Assembly: GCF_900457465.1 (NCBI RefSeq)
Contig: NZ_UAUU01000008.1
Span: 372,001 to 436,000 of the forward strand
DNA length: 64,000 nucleotides
Source: Sphingobacterium multivorum
GTDB taxonomy: Bacteria > Bacteroidota > Bacteroidia > Sphingobacteriales > Sphingobacteriaceae
Reading direction: 5' to 3'
Shown: positions 1 through 11,139 of the stretch, in pieces
How positions within the stretch are numbered: position 1 is the stretch's first letter
How the letters are laid out: each line of letters starts with the position of its first letter
The notes under the pieces: generated by a model
What the model saw: the letters and a program-made list of their open reading frames with translations, nothing else
Databases searched by the model: none
What the model was told of the DNA's origin: nothing
Made by a program: the position numbers and the translations under genes

Positions 1-643
1 TTGCGGCACCTTTTGTTGCTCTGTAGCGATTTACATTATTTAATGGCAAACAGTCAATTGCACGCAGGGTGTTATTGACAATACTGTCTATATTATCCTG
101 GATTAATGCTCTTGGGGGGACTTTATCAGTTACATTTGTCGTTGTTACCCATGGTAGTCCTAGGTCCGTATTTTTAGTATTTATATTATAGCTCTTTGCA
201 TACACTGTTAGGAGTGTAAAATAGGCATCTGCACGAGCTAATAAAGCCTCTCCCAGCACTTCTTTTTTCTTTTGATCATTGCTGCCGGTAGCAGACATTA
301 CATTGTTGATGATCACGTTTGCATCGTAGATGATCCTGTACAATTGCCCCCAGATAACCGGGCTCACCTGGTCATTAATATCTTTTTCCTCCCGCCAGAA
401 ATATAGGTTGGCGTTGACACTTTTATCTTTCGCGCTATAAGTGCCATAATAATCATCTGTACAATAAAGTAGGGCAGAAGGAAAAGACTGGGTCATTGTG
501 AAGGAATTTAACATGCTTTCAAAGTCAGTCAATTTTTCCGGCAGGACTACACCTTTGGGCTTTACTTCCAGAAAGTCTCCACAGGATAGAATACCTAGTA
601 GTGTTAATAAAATCAAAAATTTCAATAGTATTTTTTTCATCAT
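1..643 (-). CDS. SusD-like outer-membrane lipoprotein, 3' end outside window
   Basis: The minus frame is open from 643 to the window edge and gives about 214 residues. It begins MMKKILLKFL and has a lipobox-like LLGILSC, so Cys near residue 20 should be lipidated and the protein held at the outer membrane. The following GDFLEVKPKG and the later helix with LGEALLARADAYF are typical of the SusD/RagB family, whose members cap a SusC transporter and bind glycans. It lies directly downstream of the SusC gene on the same strand, the usual SusC-SusD order. The C-terminal half is missing only because the window ends. Start could be 640 or 643. The family is clear; the substrate cannot be read from it. 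Confidence 0.88.
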   Translation of the reverse strand, partial: MMKKILLKFLILLTLLGILSCGDFLEVKPKGVVLPEKLTDFESMLNSFTMTQSFPSALLYCTDDYYGTYSAKDKSVNANLYFWREEKDINDQVSPVIWGQLYRIIYDANVIINNVMSATGSNDQKKKEVLGEALLARADAYFTLLTVYAKSYNINTKNTDLGLPWVTTTNVTDKVPPRALIQDNIDSIVNNTLRAIDCLPLNNVNRYRATKGAA

Positions 644-755
644 TTTATAATGTATTATTCCATCAGGAAGATGGGTTTGGCTGTTTTATGGAACTTATTA
701 GCCAATTTAAAGTCATATTTTTCGATATTTATCTTTTTTGTTTTCCGAACAAAAG

Positions 756-3700
756 CTAGAATGTAGTGGAAAATGTCAAACTATAAAATGAAGTTTGTGG
801 CAGAGTCCTTATTCCTGTCCGTCTATCAATTGATTCGGGGTCTATATCATTTCCACTAAATGTATATTTGAATGGATTCTGAACCTGAAACCTAAATTGA
901 GTATTGGATAGACCGACCTTTTGCAGGAAGTCATTTTTCAAATTGTAGGTTAAGATGATATCTCTCAGCCGAATGTAGTCTGCTTTACGTACATATCTGT
1001 CTCCGTATGTATACCCATACCGCGCGGAATACATAAAGTCCTCAGGAGTTCCATACTCAGGGAGTCCCGGTATTGTAGTTACAAGCTCGTCTCCTGGCTT
1101 TTTCCAGTAGTTTGAAGAGCCTTTTATTGCATTTCCGCTCTGTAGTTCATCAGGATTGGGCTGTTGGACTCTCATAACATGGCCACCGTAATACATAAAA
1201 AGAAAAGACAAATCGAAAGAACCTACAGAAAACTGATTATTGAGACCGATCACATACTTGGGATTTGTTGTGCCACTGTAGACCAGATCATCAAAATCGA
1301 CATCAATGACGGCATCGTCGTATGTATTTAAAACTAACACATTACCGTTTCTATCGTAAACTCCAGGGTGTCCTAAATTATTCAGTCCAGCGTATCTATA
1401 ACTGAATAGTGCATTCATTGGATAATCTTTCTGTAGGTCTGTGCCTGATATGATATCTAGGGATGATGTTTTATCTTTTGCCTGTACTTCAATAACCCTA
1501 TTTTTATTGAAGGATGCAGTTGCACTTGTTCGCCATTTGAAGATGCTTTTATCAATATTTACGCTAGTCAGTAATATTTCAAGACCTTTATTCTCAATAG
1601 AAGCCGTATTAGCACTATATTGGTTAAATCCTAATGTTGGATCTGCGGACATCGTACCAAATACATCTTTTGTTCTTTTATAATAAAGGTCTACAGAACC
1701 TGATATTCTATTTTTTAATAATCCATAATCTAACCCCAGATTGTAGTTAGTTGTTGTTTCCCAGCGGATGGATTGGTTTTCAGGTGATAGTACATCATAA
1801 AAGACCTCTGAAGTGTTAAACCTATTATTAAGTCCGGATGTTAGGATCAGGAAAGGTCCGTTAAAGCTACTTGGAACATTGCCGTTAAAGCCGGAGGCGG
1901 CCCGAATCTGTAATGAATTGATCCAGGAAACAGATTTAATAAATTCCTCTTCGCCCATACGCCAATTCATTCCTAATGACCAAAGCGGTTTGTTTTTATA
2001 CTTATCGTCTACTCCGAACAGATTAGACTGGTCTATACGGATACTTCCAGTAGCGATATATTTATGCTTGAACATATAAGTTCCTTGTCCATAAAATGAA
2101 CGGAACCTTCTGTCGCTATATTTTTCTCCAAAATAGTCATTGCTATTAAAACTTGATCCGTAGTCTCCGACTTCTTTGAAGGCTGGTTTTATCCTTGAAT
2201 TAAGCACCTGAAGATTGACAGGTTTATTGATAAGAGACTGGTCATCGTAACCAAAGAATGTTGTTTTAAATGATTCAGCTTTTACTTGCCTTTGTTCAAT
2301 ACCAATGATTCCCGAAATACTATGTTTTTTATCTTTTGTTTCGTAATTGAGATTTGCCTGAGCACGTAGGGTGTAAGCTGTATTTTTAAGTGTTTCTTTT
2401 GTCAGAAAATTTCCCTGAGGCAGGTCAGTGAATAAAGGGGTTCCATTTGCTGGATCTTTTTTTGCCTTAGTATTTACCAGATACCTTACTCTATAAGAAT
2501 CCTCTGTTTTAAGCAGGTCGTTCACACCCTGTTCATTTTCAATAGCGCCGCCAAGATCGATATTTAGCCACTCAGTAATTTTGGCATTAAGGCGGCCTTG
2601 TGCCCTGAAAGAATTGAGTGATGTCTTTTGAGTCGTAGCGGACAATTCTCCGAATGGGTAATAAAGCTGGTCATACAAACCTAGGGATTGGGCTCTCTCG
2701 TTATAATCTTTATTTATTACATAAAATTTTTCTCTGAATTCACCAAAAGTAGCCGGGAGTGCATTACCATTTTCGTCGACAATCCTCTCAAAGGGGAGGA
2801 GGTCACTATAATCTGGTGTAGTACCATTTTTTATTCTGTTATTTGAATAAATTCCTTTAAAATCAAATGAAATATTCTTGTTGAACTTGTAAGTGTTGGC
2901 AACATTTAAAATGGTTTTTTTATTATCTGTACCTACTTTCTGAGCTCTTTCTCCGATATGGTTGACACCAATTAGATATGTGCTTTTTTCCGTACCTCCG
3001 CTGATATCAAAATTGATGTTATTGACAAGTCTACGTCTATAAAATAACCGTTTATACTCCGCAAGATTGTTGTAAGAAGCTATAGCGCCAATTTTCTCTT
3101 CTGCAAGCTTGTTATCTATAAGGCCATCTTTAAGATCGAATAGTATACTTGTAACTTGGTCAATTGGGTTATAATCTGAGTAAAAATATCTATCGTCACC
3201 GCCTGTACTGACCATATCACGCTGTAAGTCTATGAATTCCTTTGTATCGAGATAGCGCATATAATCGAAATCGGGCTTTGAATCAAAAGCAAAAGTGTTT
3301 CTAAAAGTGAACGTTGGTTTACCGGATTTTCCCCTTCTGGTTTCTATAACAATAACACCGTTTGATGCCTGGACACCGTAAATTGAAGCGGCGGCTGCAT
3401 CCCTTAACACGCTCACTGATATGATATCAGTTGGGTTTATGGAGTTTATGTCGATTTCAGTAGGAAAACCATCCAACACGATAAGTGGTTTTTTTACTGC
3501 GTCAAAAGTACTGACACCACGAATGGAAAGTTCTCCAGAAATACTATTGTAGACTAGTCCTGGGACTTTTCCTTCTAGATTTTCTAGAAAGTTACCGGTT
3601 ACGGCTACCCGCTGTTGGTAGTCCTTTTCGCTTAATGTGGAGGCAGCACCCGTAAGCTGTTCTTTCTTGATCTTCTGGTAACCAGTCGAAATTACATTCA

Positions 3701-4291
3701 CTTCGGCCAACTGATTATCCAATTTGGCCATCTTAATCTCCATAAATTCATCACCGGGCCTGACAATACAGTCCTTATAGCCGATATATGAAATTATAAG
3801 TTCTGTTACTTTATTCGATGCGGATATAGAGAAATGACCATTCTCGTCTGTAAAAAATACTCTTGGCTGGCCCTTTACTTTAATGCTGGCTCCAGATAGA
3901 GGCGATCTATCTTCGGTGATAACCCTTCCAACAATATTTCGCTGCTTATTTTCTAATTGTTTAATAACAACTATTCTGTTTTTGATATCGTAAGTGAGGG
4001 ACTTTCCATTTAGCGAATAATCTAGGATTTTCTCAATAGAGGCATTCTGCATTTGAATATTTACAGGATCTTTATCCGACAATAAGCTTTCCTTGTAAAA
4101 AAGTCGTAGCCACTCTGTTTGCGAATTTCCTGAAATAATTGTGGCAGTGTAATGTTCTGGCGCTGAATTGAAATCTGCGCAAAGGTTTTGGAATATGCCT
4201 GGAGCCCCCCCATGGCGACAAGGCAAACAAGTGATAAATTTACTCGCATAAAGAATCTCCGTCTTTCAACGGGAATAAATTTAAAAATCAT
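756..4291 (-). CDS. SusC-like TonB-dependent receptor with STN signalling domain (one frameshift)
   Basis: Outer-membrane TonB-dependent transporter of the SusC/RagA family, about 1170 residues. Residues 1-40 are a signal peptide, followed by an STN (secretin/TonB short N-terminal) domain, a carboxypeptidase-regulatory-like domain beginning NIVGRVITEDRSPLSGA, a plug domain and the beta-barrel ending in aromatic residues. The signal peptide and first half of the STN domain (4291 to about 4100) lie in a different frame from the rest. The frames meet at a run of six T (sense strand) near 4096-4101, where seven would restore SGYDFFYKESLL. An STN domain usually means the receptor signals to a FecR anti-sigma factor, and FecR and sigma genes lie just upstream. 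Start 4291 or 4249. Family certain; substrate unknown. Confidence 0.9.
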
Positions 4292-4421
4292 ATATTTGAT
4301 TAATTTGGGTTAGTGATTTGAATTGAGTTCGAGCTTCTATTTAACTACTTGATCCAAAGTTTTTTGATCTGGGATGTTAGCGCATTCCAGATTTCTTTTC
4401 TCAAGTAGTTTATCAATTTGT

Positions 4422-5538
4422 TTACATTATAATAGATATCCTCCTTCCTGTTAATTTAAATTTGATCTGTCCTGTTGATTCCAGCATTGTCAGTATAGCT
4501 GACAGATTGTTTTGATTTGGATATCATACCGCTGAAGGTGATATCTTCCTTTCTTGCTTATGAAATCCACATCTACTTGGTACCATCGGGAGACCTTTCG
4601 CATAATACTCTCAATATTTTCATTCTTGAAAATAAAGTCTCCTTCTTTCCAGGCCACATCGACCTGAGTGTCTACTTTTTTGACTGCTATTGTATTTCCA
4701 CTGATCAGGATCTGCTCTCCAGGTTTTAATACAACAGATCGATGTGAGATATTGTCGCTTACTGAGACGCTGCCTTCAATAAGCGTCGTACGGGCTATAC
4801 GCTCATCAGCGTATGAGCTGATATTAAAATGGGTTCCCAGTACTTTTACATTCTGTTCTTTAGTCCTAACAATGAAAGGTTTATTTCTATTTTTCGCAAC
4901 TTCAAAATAGGCTTCTCCAACTAGTTCGACCGAGCGGTTATCCTTAGCAAATCTTTCAGGAAATTTTAGCATAGACTGCGCGTTCAACCAAATATTGGTG
5001 CCATCTTCAAGGATGATTTTATATTGGCCTCCCTTTGGAGTTACAATGCTGTTCATCTTTTCAGAGAAAGATTTAAGTGGTCTATCTTGAACATTGAAAG
5101 TTATCTGCCCAACAGTATCGCAGTCGACTTTTATTCCACTCAGTTGTGTGATAGTACCTATTTTTGACGAGCCTAGATCAAATTGTTTTCCATCTGCGAG
5201 TATGAGGATAGCTTTATTCCCTCCGGCAGCAATTTCTTTATTATCAATCTTCTGGTTTGGTGCTTCTGAGGCAGATCACGTGAATAGTAAAGTATGCCAG
5301 TGAATGTTGCAAATGCAAGAATAGCGGCAGCATAGCGGTAGAACACCCTAGATTTTCTTTGGTAAAAGAGACGGCTGTCCAATTTGGCTTTTACTTTATA
5401 CAATTCAGACGATGCTGTGATATGCTCATTTTTATTCAGCATATGGAGGTACCAGTCTTCAACTAATTTTTTTTCCTCTATGGTACATTTACCTTTATTA
5501 TATCTTTCAAGAAGCTTTTCAGCTTTATTGTTGTCCAT
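4422..5538 (-). CDS. FecR-family anti-sigma factor (three frameshifts)
   Basis: Inner-membrane anti-sigma regulator of the FecR family, about 370 residues when the frames are joined. The N-terminal cytoplasmic part starts MDNNKAEKLLERYNKG. A membrane segment (YAAAILAFATFTGILYY) follows, then the periplasmic FecR domain with WLNAQSMLKFPERF and GEAYFEVAKN. The C-terminal DUF4974-type part is readable as ILTMLESTGQIKF before the stop at 4422. Frame changes occur near 5270, 4545 and 4515; each side matches the family, so these look like single-base errors. It sits between the ECF sigma gene and the STN-type SusC on one strand, the normal order for a receptor-FecR-sigma relay. Confidence 0.87.
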
Positions 5539-5626
5539 ATATTTCTTTATAGTCTAAACTCTATAATATAAAGACAGGCGGAAAGAGTGAAAGTATACGT
5601 TGATTTTAAAAAAAAAACAAAAAATT

Positions 5627-6211
5627 TTAGAAAAGGAATGTTATTAGTGTGTTTAGCTTCTTTTTTAACTGTGAAACTGCTCTGTGAAGAACCGTTTTTA
5701 CCGTATTCTCAGTTATATTCAGCTCTTTTGCTATTTTTTTGTAAGACAATCCTTCATTTCTACTCTTTAAGAAGATCTCACGCATTTTTGGGGGTAAATT
5801 TTCGATTTCAGATTCGAATTTTTTTAATAGCTCTTTAAAATATAGTTCCTCCTCTGTTGACGAACGGTAAATATCCACAAATTCATTTAAAGAATCTATA
5901 TACATACTTCGTGTCTTGCTTTTTTCAATAGCATTTAAGGAAGAGTTTCTCACAGAGGTAAATAAATAAGCTTTTAATGAAGATTGCACGACGAGACTTC
6001 CAGCCTTATTCCATAAATTCTCAAAAACATTCTGGATGGAATCCAATGCTTCATCTTCATGTTGTAATATACGAAAGGCATGCACATATAAAACGGACCA
6101 ATATCGTTCATAGATTTCTGTATAAGCATTATGATCGTACTGATTGAGTAGGTCAATAAGTTCTATATCACTCAGTTTGTTGTACACGGTTGTAGATATT
6201 AGGTGCGGCAA
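5627..6211 (-). CDS. ECF-type RNA polymerase sigma factor
   Basis: Intact sigma-70 family protein of the extracytoplasmic-function type, up to 194 residues. Region 2 covers roughly residues 15-85 (ELIDLLNQYDHNAYTEIYER). Region 4 covers roughly 135-190 and includes LPPKMREIFLKSRNEGLSY and a helix-turn-helix ending ITENTVKTVLHRAV. It should direct transcription of the SusC/SusD genes downstream once FecR releases it. The longest frame starts with TTG at 6211. A GTG at 6187, giving MYNKLSDIEL, fits the usual family N-terminus better. It is first in the minus-strand cluster sigma, FecR, SusC, SusD. Confidence 0.92.
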   Translation of the reverse strand: MPHLISTTVYNKLSDIELIDLLNQYDHNAYTEIYERYWSVLYVHAFRILQHEDEALDSIQNVFENLWNKAGSLVVQSSLKAYLFTSVRNSSLNAIEKSKTRSMYIDSLNEFVDIYRSSTEEELYFKELLKKFESEIENLPPKMREIFLKSRNEGLSYKKIAKELNITENTVKTVLHRAVSQLKKKLNTLITFLF

Positions 6212-6583
6212 TATACGAAAGTTTTAAATATTGAAGGGCTTTGTTCGTAAACATTTTGTTTGAAAGGTTTTCGAAAGTATGCATGAAGCTCATTGCTAGT
6301 GTGTTTTGTTCCGTTTCAAACTGAATTTAGATTGTACTGGATCATCGATTAAATTATTCGCTTGTGTTTTGTTCTCTTGTTGATCATTTATAAAATGGAA
6401 CTTGAACCATCTAATTACCGACCTTTTAAAACAAATTTATTATGTTTTTAGCTAGCATCTATTTTTGTGAATTATCCATATTGAAATCTACCCTCAATTT
6501 GGTTAGAAATATCCACGATTCAACTACAACTGACCGCTCGTAGATGTGGAACTTTGTCTTGTTACATTTAAACTAATTTTAAC
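6212..6583. other. Intergenic region between divergent loci
   Basis: AT-rich stretch between the minus-strand sigma gene and the plus-strand small frame and AraC gene. It must carry the promoter of the sigma operon. I do not see a clean TAnnTTTG element, any RNA gene or a strong hairpin. Confidence 0.4.
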
Positions 6584-6752
6584 ATGCAGACAAATGAAAT
6601 AAAAGTAGCTATAATAGCCAATAATTTTGGCTAACGGAAGAGTTCTATACGCAGAGAATCCAAATTATGAAACTCTTGCTGAAGCGATGAATTTCTATGT
6701 TGGTTTTGTTCGAATGCATCTAAGCAAAGATGAAGGGCAGCTTCGAAGTTGA
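6584..6752 (+). other. Possible small protein gene, about 56 residues, frame break inside
   Basis: From ATG at 6584 the frame reads MQTNEIKVAIIANNFG and stops. A one-base shift near 6633 continues as NGRVLYAENPNYETLAEA and on to a TGA at 6750-6752. The amino-acid composition looks protein-like in both halves. The break resembles the single-base errors in neighbouring genes. I do not recognise the family. It could equally be a remnant of a longer gene or chance coding. It precedes the AraC regulator on the same strand. Confidence 0.3.
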
Positions 6753-6881
6753 TTTACCATGAATAAATTAGTTGGTACCTCTTGAATATAACGCCATAAT
6801 TTTATTTATTTTTAAATTCAAAAAAATAAACGACATTTGGACATTTATTATTTAAGTCCAATTCGCCTTTCAATTCCGTCT

Positions 6882-7754
6882 ATGATATTAAGAGAAGTCA
6901 CACCGCTATCCGATAAAGATTGTTTCATGGTATTTGCCAGAAAGAAGTCACGTTTTGATTTTCCAATTCATGTACATTCAGAATTTGAACTCAACTTCAT
7001 TGAAAATGCTGCTGGCGCACAACGCATCGTAGGGGACAGTATAGAGGAAATCGATGAACTTGAATTAACACTGATCGCAAATGCGAATCTGGAGCACGGG
7101 TGGTTTGATCACAAATGTCAGTCTACCAATATTTCGGAGATCACCATACAGTTCCAGCCAGATTTATTTGGTGAAACACTGCTCAATAAAAATCAATTTC
7201 GTTCGATTAAACAATTGTTCGAAAAAGCGGTGTACGGCGTGACGTTCAGTATGCAAACAATTTTGGTTGTACAGGAAGCCATAAAAAAGCTCTCCCATGA
7301 AAAAGACGGTTTCTATTCTGTCGTTGGTTTGTATGATATCCTATTTAAGTTGTCGCAGGATGAAAATATGAGGGAACTCTGCAGCCGTTCTTTCCATAGT
7401 AGTACCGGAAAACACGATAGTCGTCGTGTCGAAAAAGTATTGCGTTACCTTTCTAAAAATTATCAGAAAGAAGTGTCTCTCGGTGAAGCGGCAGATCTGA
7501 TTGGGATGACGGATGTGTCTTTAAGTCGATTTCTTAAACAACGTACGGGCAGAACTTTTGTCGATACCCTAAATGATATTCGCTTGGGACACGCCAGCCG
7601 CATGCTTGTCGATACAACACACAGTATTGCCGAAATCGCATTATTGTCGGGGTTTAACAATCTGTCCAATTTTAATCGGATCTTTATGAAGAAAAAGGGA
7701 GCAACTCCAACGGACTTCCGGAATAAATACCGAAATTCAAAATTCTATTTGTGA
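6882..7754 (+). CDS. AraC-family transcriptional regulator
   Basis: About 290 residues from ATG at 6882. The open frame extends back to a TTG at 6837, but MILREVTPLSDKDCF is the usual start of this Bacteroidota subgroup. The N-terminal half is a cupin-like sensor (FDFPIHVHSEFELNFIE). The C-terminal third, about residues 190-285, holds two helix-turn-helix motifs typical of AraC, with LGEAADLIGMTDVSLSRFLK and IAEIALLSGFNNLSNFNRIF. It is codirectional with, and 180 bases upstream of, the mannan operon, so it is the best candidate for its regulator. That link is an inference; the ligand could be a manno-oligosaccharide. Confidence 0.9.
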   Translation: MILREVTPLSDKDCFMVFARKKSRFDFPIHVHSEFELNFIENAAGAQRIVGDSIEEIDELELTLIANANLEHGWFDHKCQSTNISEITIQFQPDLFGETLLNKNQFRSIKQLFEKAVYGVTFSMQTILVVQEAIKKLSHEKDGFYSVVGLYDILFKLSQDENMRELCSRSFHSSTGKHDSRRVEKVLRYLSKNYQKEVSLGEAADLIGMTDVSLSRFLKQRTGRTFVDTLNDIRLGHASRMLVDTTHSIAEIALLSGFNNLSNFNRIFMKKKGATPTDFRNKYRNSKFYL

Positions 7755-7795
7755 ACAGCAGGCCATACATGCTGTTAAAAAAATATAGGCCATAC
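7754..7795 (+). promoter_or_regulatory. Inverted and direct repeats upstream of the mannan operon
   Basis: AACAGCA (7754-7760) and TGCTGTT (7770-7776) form a perfect 7-base inverted repeat overlapping the end of the AraC gene. AGGCCATAC occurs twice, at 7760-7768 and 7787-7795, 27 bases apart. AraC proteins commonly bind direct repeats, so this is a plausible operator. The hairpin lacks a following T tract and is a poor terminator. Confidence 0.4.
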
Positions 7796-7881
7796 CTCAC
7801 TTTAAAAAGTCATGAAAGCCATTGGTTGAAATAGCATAAGAAGAAGATAAAAAAGTATTATCCTTGAATATGCATTCTCCT

Positions 7882-7889
7882 TAGTTTTG
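7882..7889 (+). promoter_or_regulatory. Putative -7 promoter element for the mannan operon
   Basis: TAGTTTTG matches the Bacteroidota -7 consensus TAnnTTTG and lies 48 bases before the SusC ATG at 7937. A TTG at 7864-7866 could serve as the -33 element, though the 15-base spacing is shorter than usual. No other match is closer to the gene. Confidence 0.45.
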
Positions 7890-7936
7890 GAATAAGTTAA
7901 AGCAATTTAAATAACCAATTTTAAGGGAACTCAAAA

Positions 7937-10900
7937 ATGATCAAGAAAATCTTTTATGCCTGTATGGTTGCTGGCCTTACTCCGATGCTTACTTTTGCCC
8001 AGAAACTGCAGCTATCGGACAGGTAATTAATCAACAAATCAATTTACCAATAGCCGGTGCGACAGTGCGCAGTGGCGCAGGAAAAACTGCGCTGACAGAC
8101 GAGAAGGGAAATTACCAACTTGAGGTCAGTGTAGGGGATAATCTCTATGTATCGTTTCTAGGTATGGAGACTCGTACTTTAAAAGTCACCACTCGGGAGT
8201 CAATCAAAGTTTTTCTAAATCCGAAATCGGATGTCTTGGACGAGGTCGTCGTCGTAGGTTACGGCAAAGTGAAAAAAAGAGATCTATCCGGAGCCGTAAG
8301 CCAAGTGAAGGCTGCTGATATTTTGGCGGGAAATCCCGCTCCCAGTATCAACCAGGCGCTACAGGGACGTATGGCAGGCGTTACAGTCAACCAGAATGAT
8401 GGCGCTCCTGGCGCAGGTGTTTCTATTACCATACGGGGAACGAACTCCTTCTCAACAAATTCACAGCCCCTCTATATTGTTGATGGAATTCCCTTTGACA
8501 TGGCTTCTACACCAGCGAGCAGTGCCAATGAAAATATTAACCAAACCGCTAATGCGCTTGCATCGATCAATCCCAATGATATTGAATCGATCGAAGTGTT
8601 AAAAGACGCTTCCGCTACAGCTATCTATGGCTCAAGGGGCGCAAATGGGGTGGTATTGATTACAACAAAGCGAGGTGAAAATGGAAACGAAAGGTTGAGC
8701 TAAATGCTAATTTTGGAATGGCCACACTTGGACGGAAAGTCAAAATGCTCGGACCTTTCGATTATGCATCTTATATTAACGAACAGGCTGTAAATAGTAA
8801 AAATTATGAAGGAGTGGATTATCAGCTATTACCTTATCCGGGCACCTGGTCCTATCCGACAATAAACGGCCAGCCGGTAACGACATCGGGAAAATATCAG
8901 CCCTCACCGGAAGATTTTTTAAATCAGGGGCTGCGTACCGATCAGTATGGTAATCAGACATTGGTGCAAGGGGCTGACTGGCAGGATGAAATTTATCAAA
9001 ATGGATTTTCCCAAGAATATAATCTTAGTGTATCAGGTGGCAGTGAAAAAGGTTGGCACATGTTTTCAGGAAATTTTCTGAATCAGGGTGGAACTATAAA
9101 AAACTCAGATTACCAACGCGTTGCCCTACGTACTAATATCGGTCGAAAAGTGAGGTCTTGGCTTGAACTGGGTGCCAATATCAACTATACAAATGGACTC
9201 ACGAATTTTGCGAAATCAAATGCATACGATTACGGGATTATTCGTTCGGCATTGATATTTCCTGTGACTTATGGCCCTGACATGAGTACCATAGAGTCGG
9301 ATCAGCTGAACTGGTTGGCTTCCAACCCGGGCGTTTATGTCAATACAGCGAAGGATCAGCTGCGGGCTAACAATGTTTTCAGTTCGTCGTACGCAAGTGT
9401 CAAGCTATTACCATTCTTAACCTTCCGCCAGAACTTGGGATTTTCGTACTCCAATAATAACCGAAATACGTATTATAACCGCAATACGCAGGAGGGAAGA
9501 ACGCCAAAAAATGGAAGTGCCGGACAGAGTGACAATTGGTACCAGAGTCTAACGAGTGAATCCTTGCTAACTTTTGATAAAACTTTTCAGCAAGTTCATA
9601 GCCTAAATGCGGTAGCAGGTTTTACCTATGAGCAGGCAAATTACTCGGCCAAATCCATGACAGCTACCAATTTTCCGAATGATATTACAGGCGAGTTTGA
9701 TATGGCTGCGGGCTTAAATCCAGGCCCGTTGGTGAGTAGCCGTGGGCGGACGCAGCTGGCTTCCGTGTTAGCTAGGGCAAATTATTCATACAAAGGTAAG
9801 TACATCGCTACAGCATCTTTTCGCCGTGACGGTTCGAGTCGATTGACCGAAGGACAGAAATTTGCCAATTTTCTCTCCGGAGCACTGGCCTGGAGAATCT
9901 CTGAGGAGCAATTCGTGAAAAATCTTGGTGTTTTAAATGATCTAAAATTGCGTGCAAGTTATGGGCGTACGGGTAATCAGGGCGTCAATGCGTATCAGAC
10001 AAGAGCTTATCTGGCCGTAGCCAACTATCCTTTGGGCGGAGCGCTTAGCAGTGGTTTTGCGGAGGTAGACTGGCGTGGTGCATTAAATAAAACTCTCAAA
10101 TGGGAGACCACAGACCAGTATAACCTCGGATTGGACATGGCTTTTCTAAATAACCGTATCCAATTTACCATCGATGCATATTATAAAAAGACCAACGACC
10201 TGTTGCAGAATGTAAATATTGCTTCAAGCAACGGAATGAGAACACAGTGGGTCAATTCGGGATATGTCACCAATAAGGGGCTTGAGTTAACAGGTAAATT
10301 CGTTGCTGTTGACCGCGATGCCTTTAAATGGAATATCGATGCTAATATCTCATTCAATCGGAATGCAATCGGTGGCCTTGCAGCAGATCGCTTTGCCGAA
10401 CGGTTATGGTACAATGCCGATAATATCTTTATCCAGCGAAATGGCATGCCGATAGGTTCTATGTTCGGTTATATCGAAGATGGCTTTTACGATAATGAAG
10501 CCGAAGTTCGTGCAGATCAGACCTATGCTAACGCCAGCAATGCCGTTGTGCGGTCCAAACTGGGCGAAATTAAATACCGCGACTTGAATGGTGATGGTCA
10601 AATTACAGCTAGTGACCGTACAATAATCGGAAATACAAATCCAGATTTCGTTTTTGGTCTGACCAATAATTTTAAATATAAGGATTTTACGCTCGGTTTC
10701 TTCTGGCAGGGATCTATCGGTAACGATATTTTCAATGGCAACCTGATCGATATGAAAATGGCCAATTTGGGTAATATCACACAGGATATTTATAACACGC
10801 GCTGGACGGAAGAAAACAATGAAAACGCTTTATGGCCTAAAGCGGTCTCCACGTACAACCGTACCATGTTAACTTCGGATCGTTATGTTGAGAATGGCTC

Positions 10901-11132
10901 TTATGTTCGGCTAAAGAACGTCAATCTGGGTTATACATTTAAGATACCTTTTAAAGGGCTTAATTCGCTTTATCTCTATGCAAGTGCGACCAATCTTTTG
11001 ACTATCACGGACTATAGCTGGTTCGACCCGGATGTAAATGCATTTGGTGGTGACGCTTCGCGAAAAGGGGTGGATATTTATTCTTACCCAAGCAGCAGAA
11101 CTTTCTCACTGGGAATTAAAGCCGATTTTTAA
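7937..11132 (+). CDS. SusC-like TonB-dependent receptor of the mannan locus (two frameshifts)
   Basis: Outer-membrane TonB-dependent transporter, about 1065 residues, without an STN domain. The signal peptide is MIKKIFYACMVAGLTPML; a carboxypeptidase-regulatory-like domain follows (IAGATVRSGAGKTALTDEKG), then the SusC hallmark DEVVVVGYGKV, the plug with IEVLKDASATAIYGSRGANG and the barrel ending TFSLGIKADF. Two single-base losses break the frame: near 8004 (AAA before CTGCAG) and near 8690 (AAA before GGTTGAG). Adding one A at each joins the frames smoothly. It is the first gene of the mannan operon and should import manno-oligosaccharides with its SusD partner. Confidence 0.92.
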
Positions 11133-11139
11133 CCTAATT

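Noticed and set aside
6837-6881. TTG start 45 bases upstream of the AraC ATG
   Set aside because: The added residues do not fit the family, whose members start at the MILREV position.
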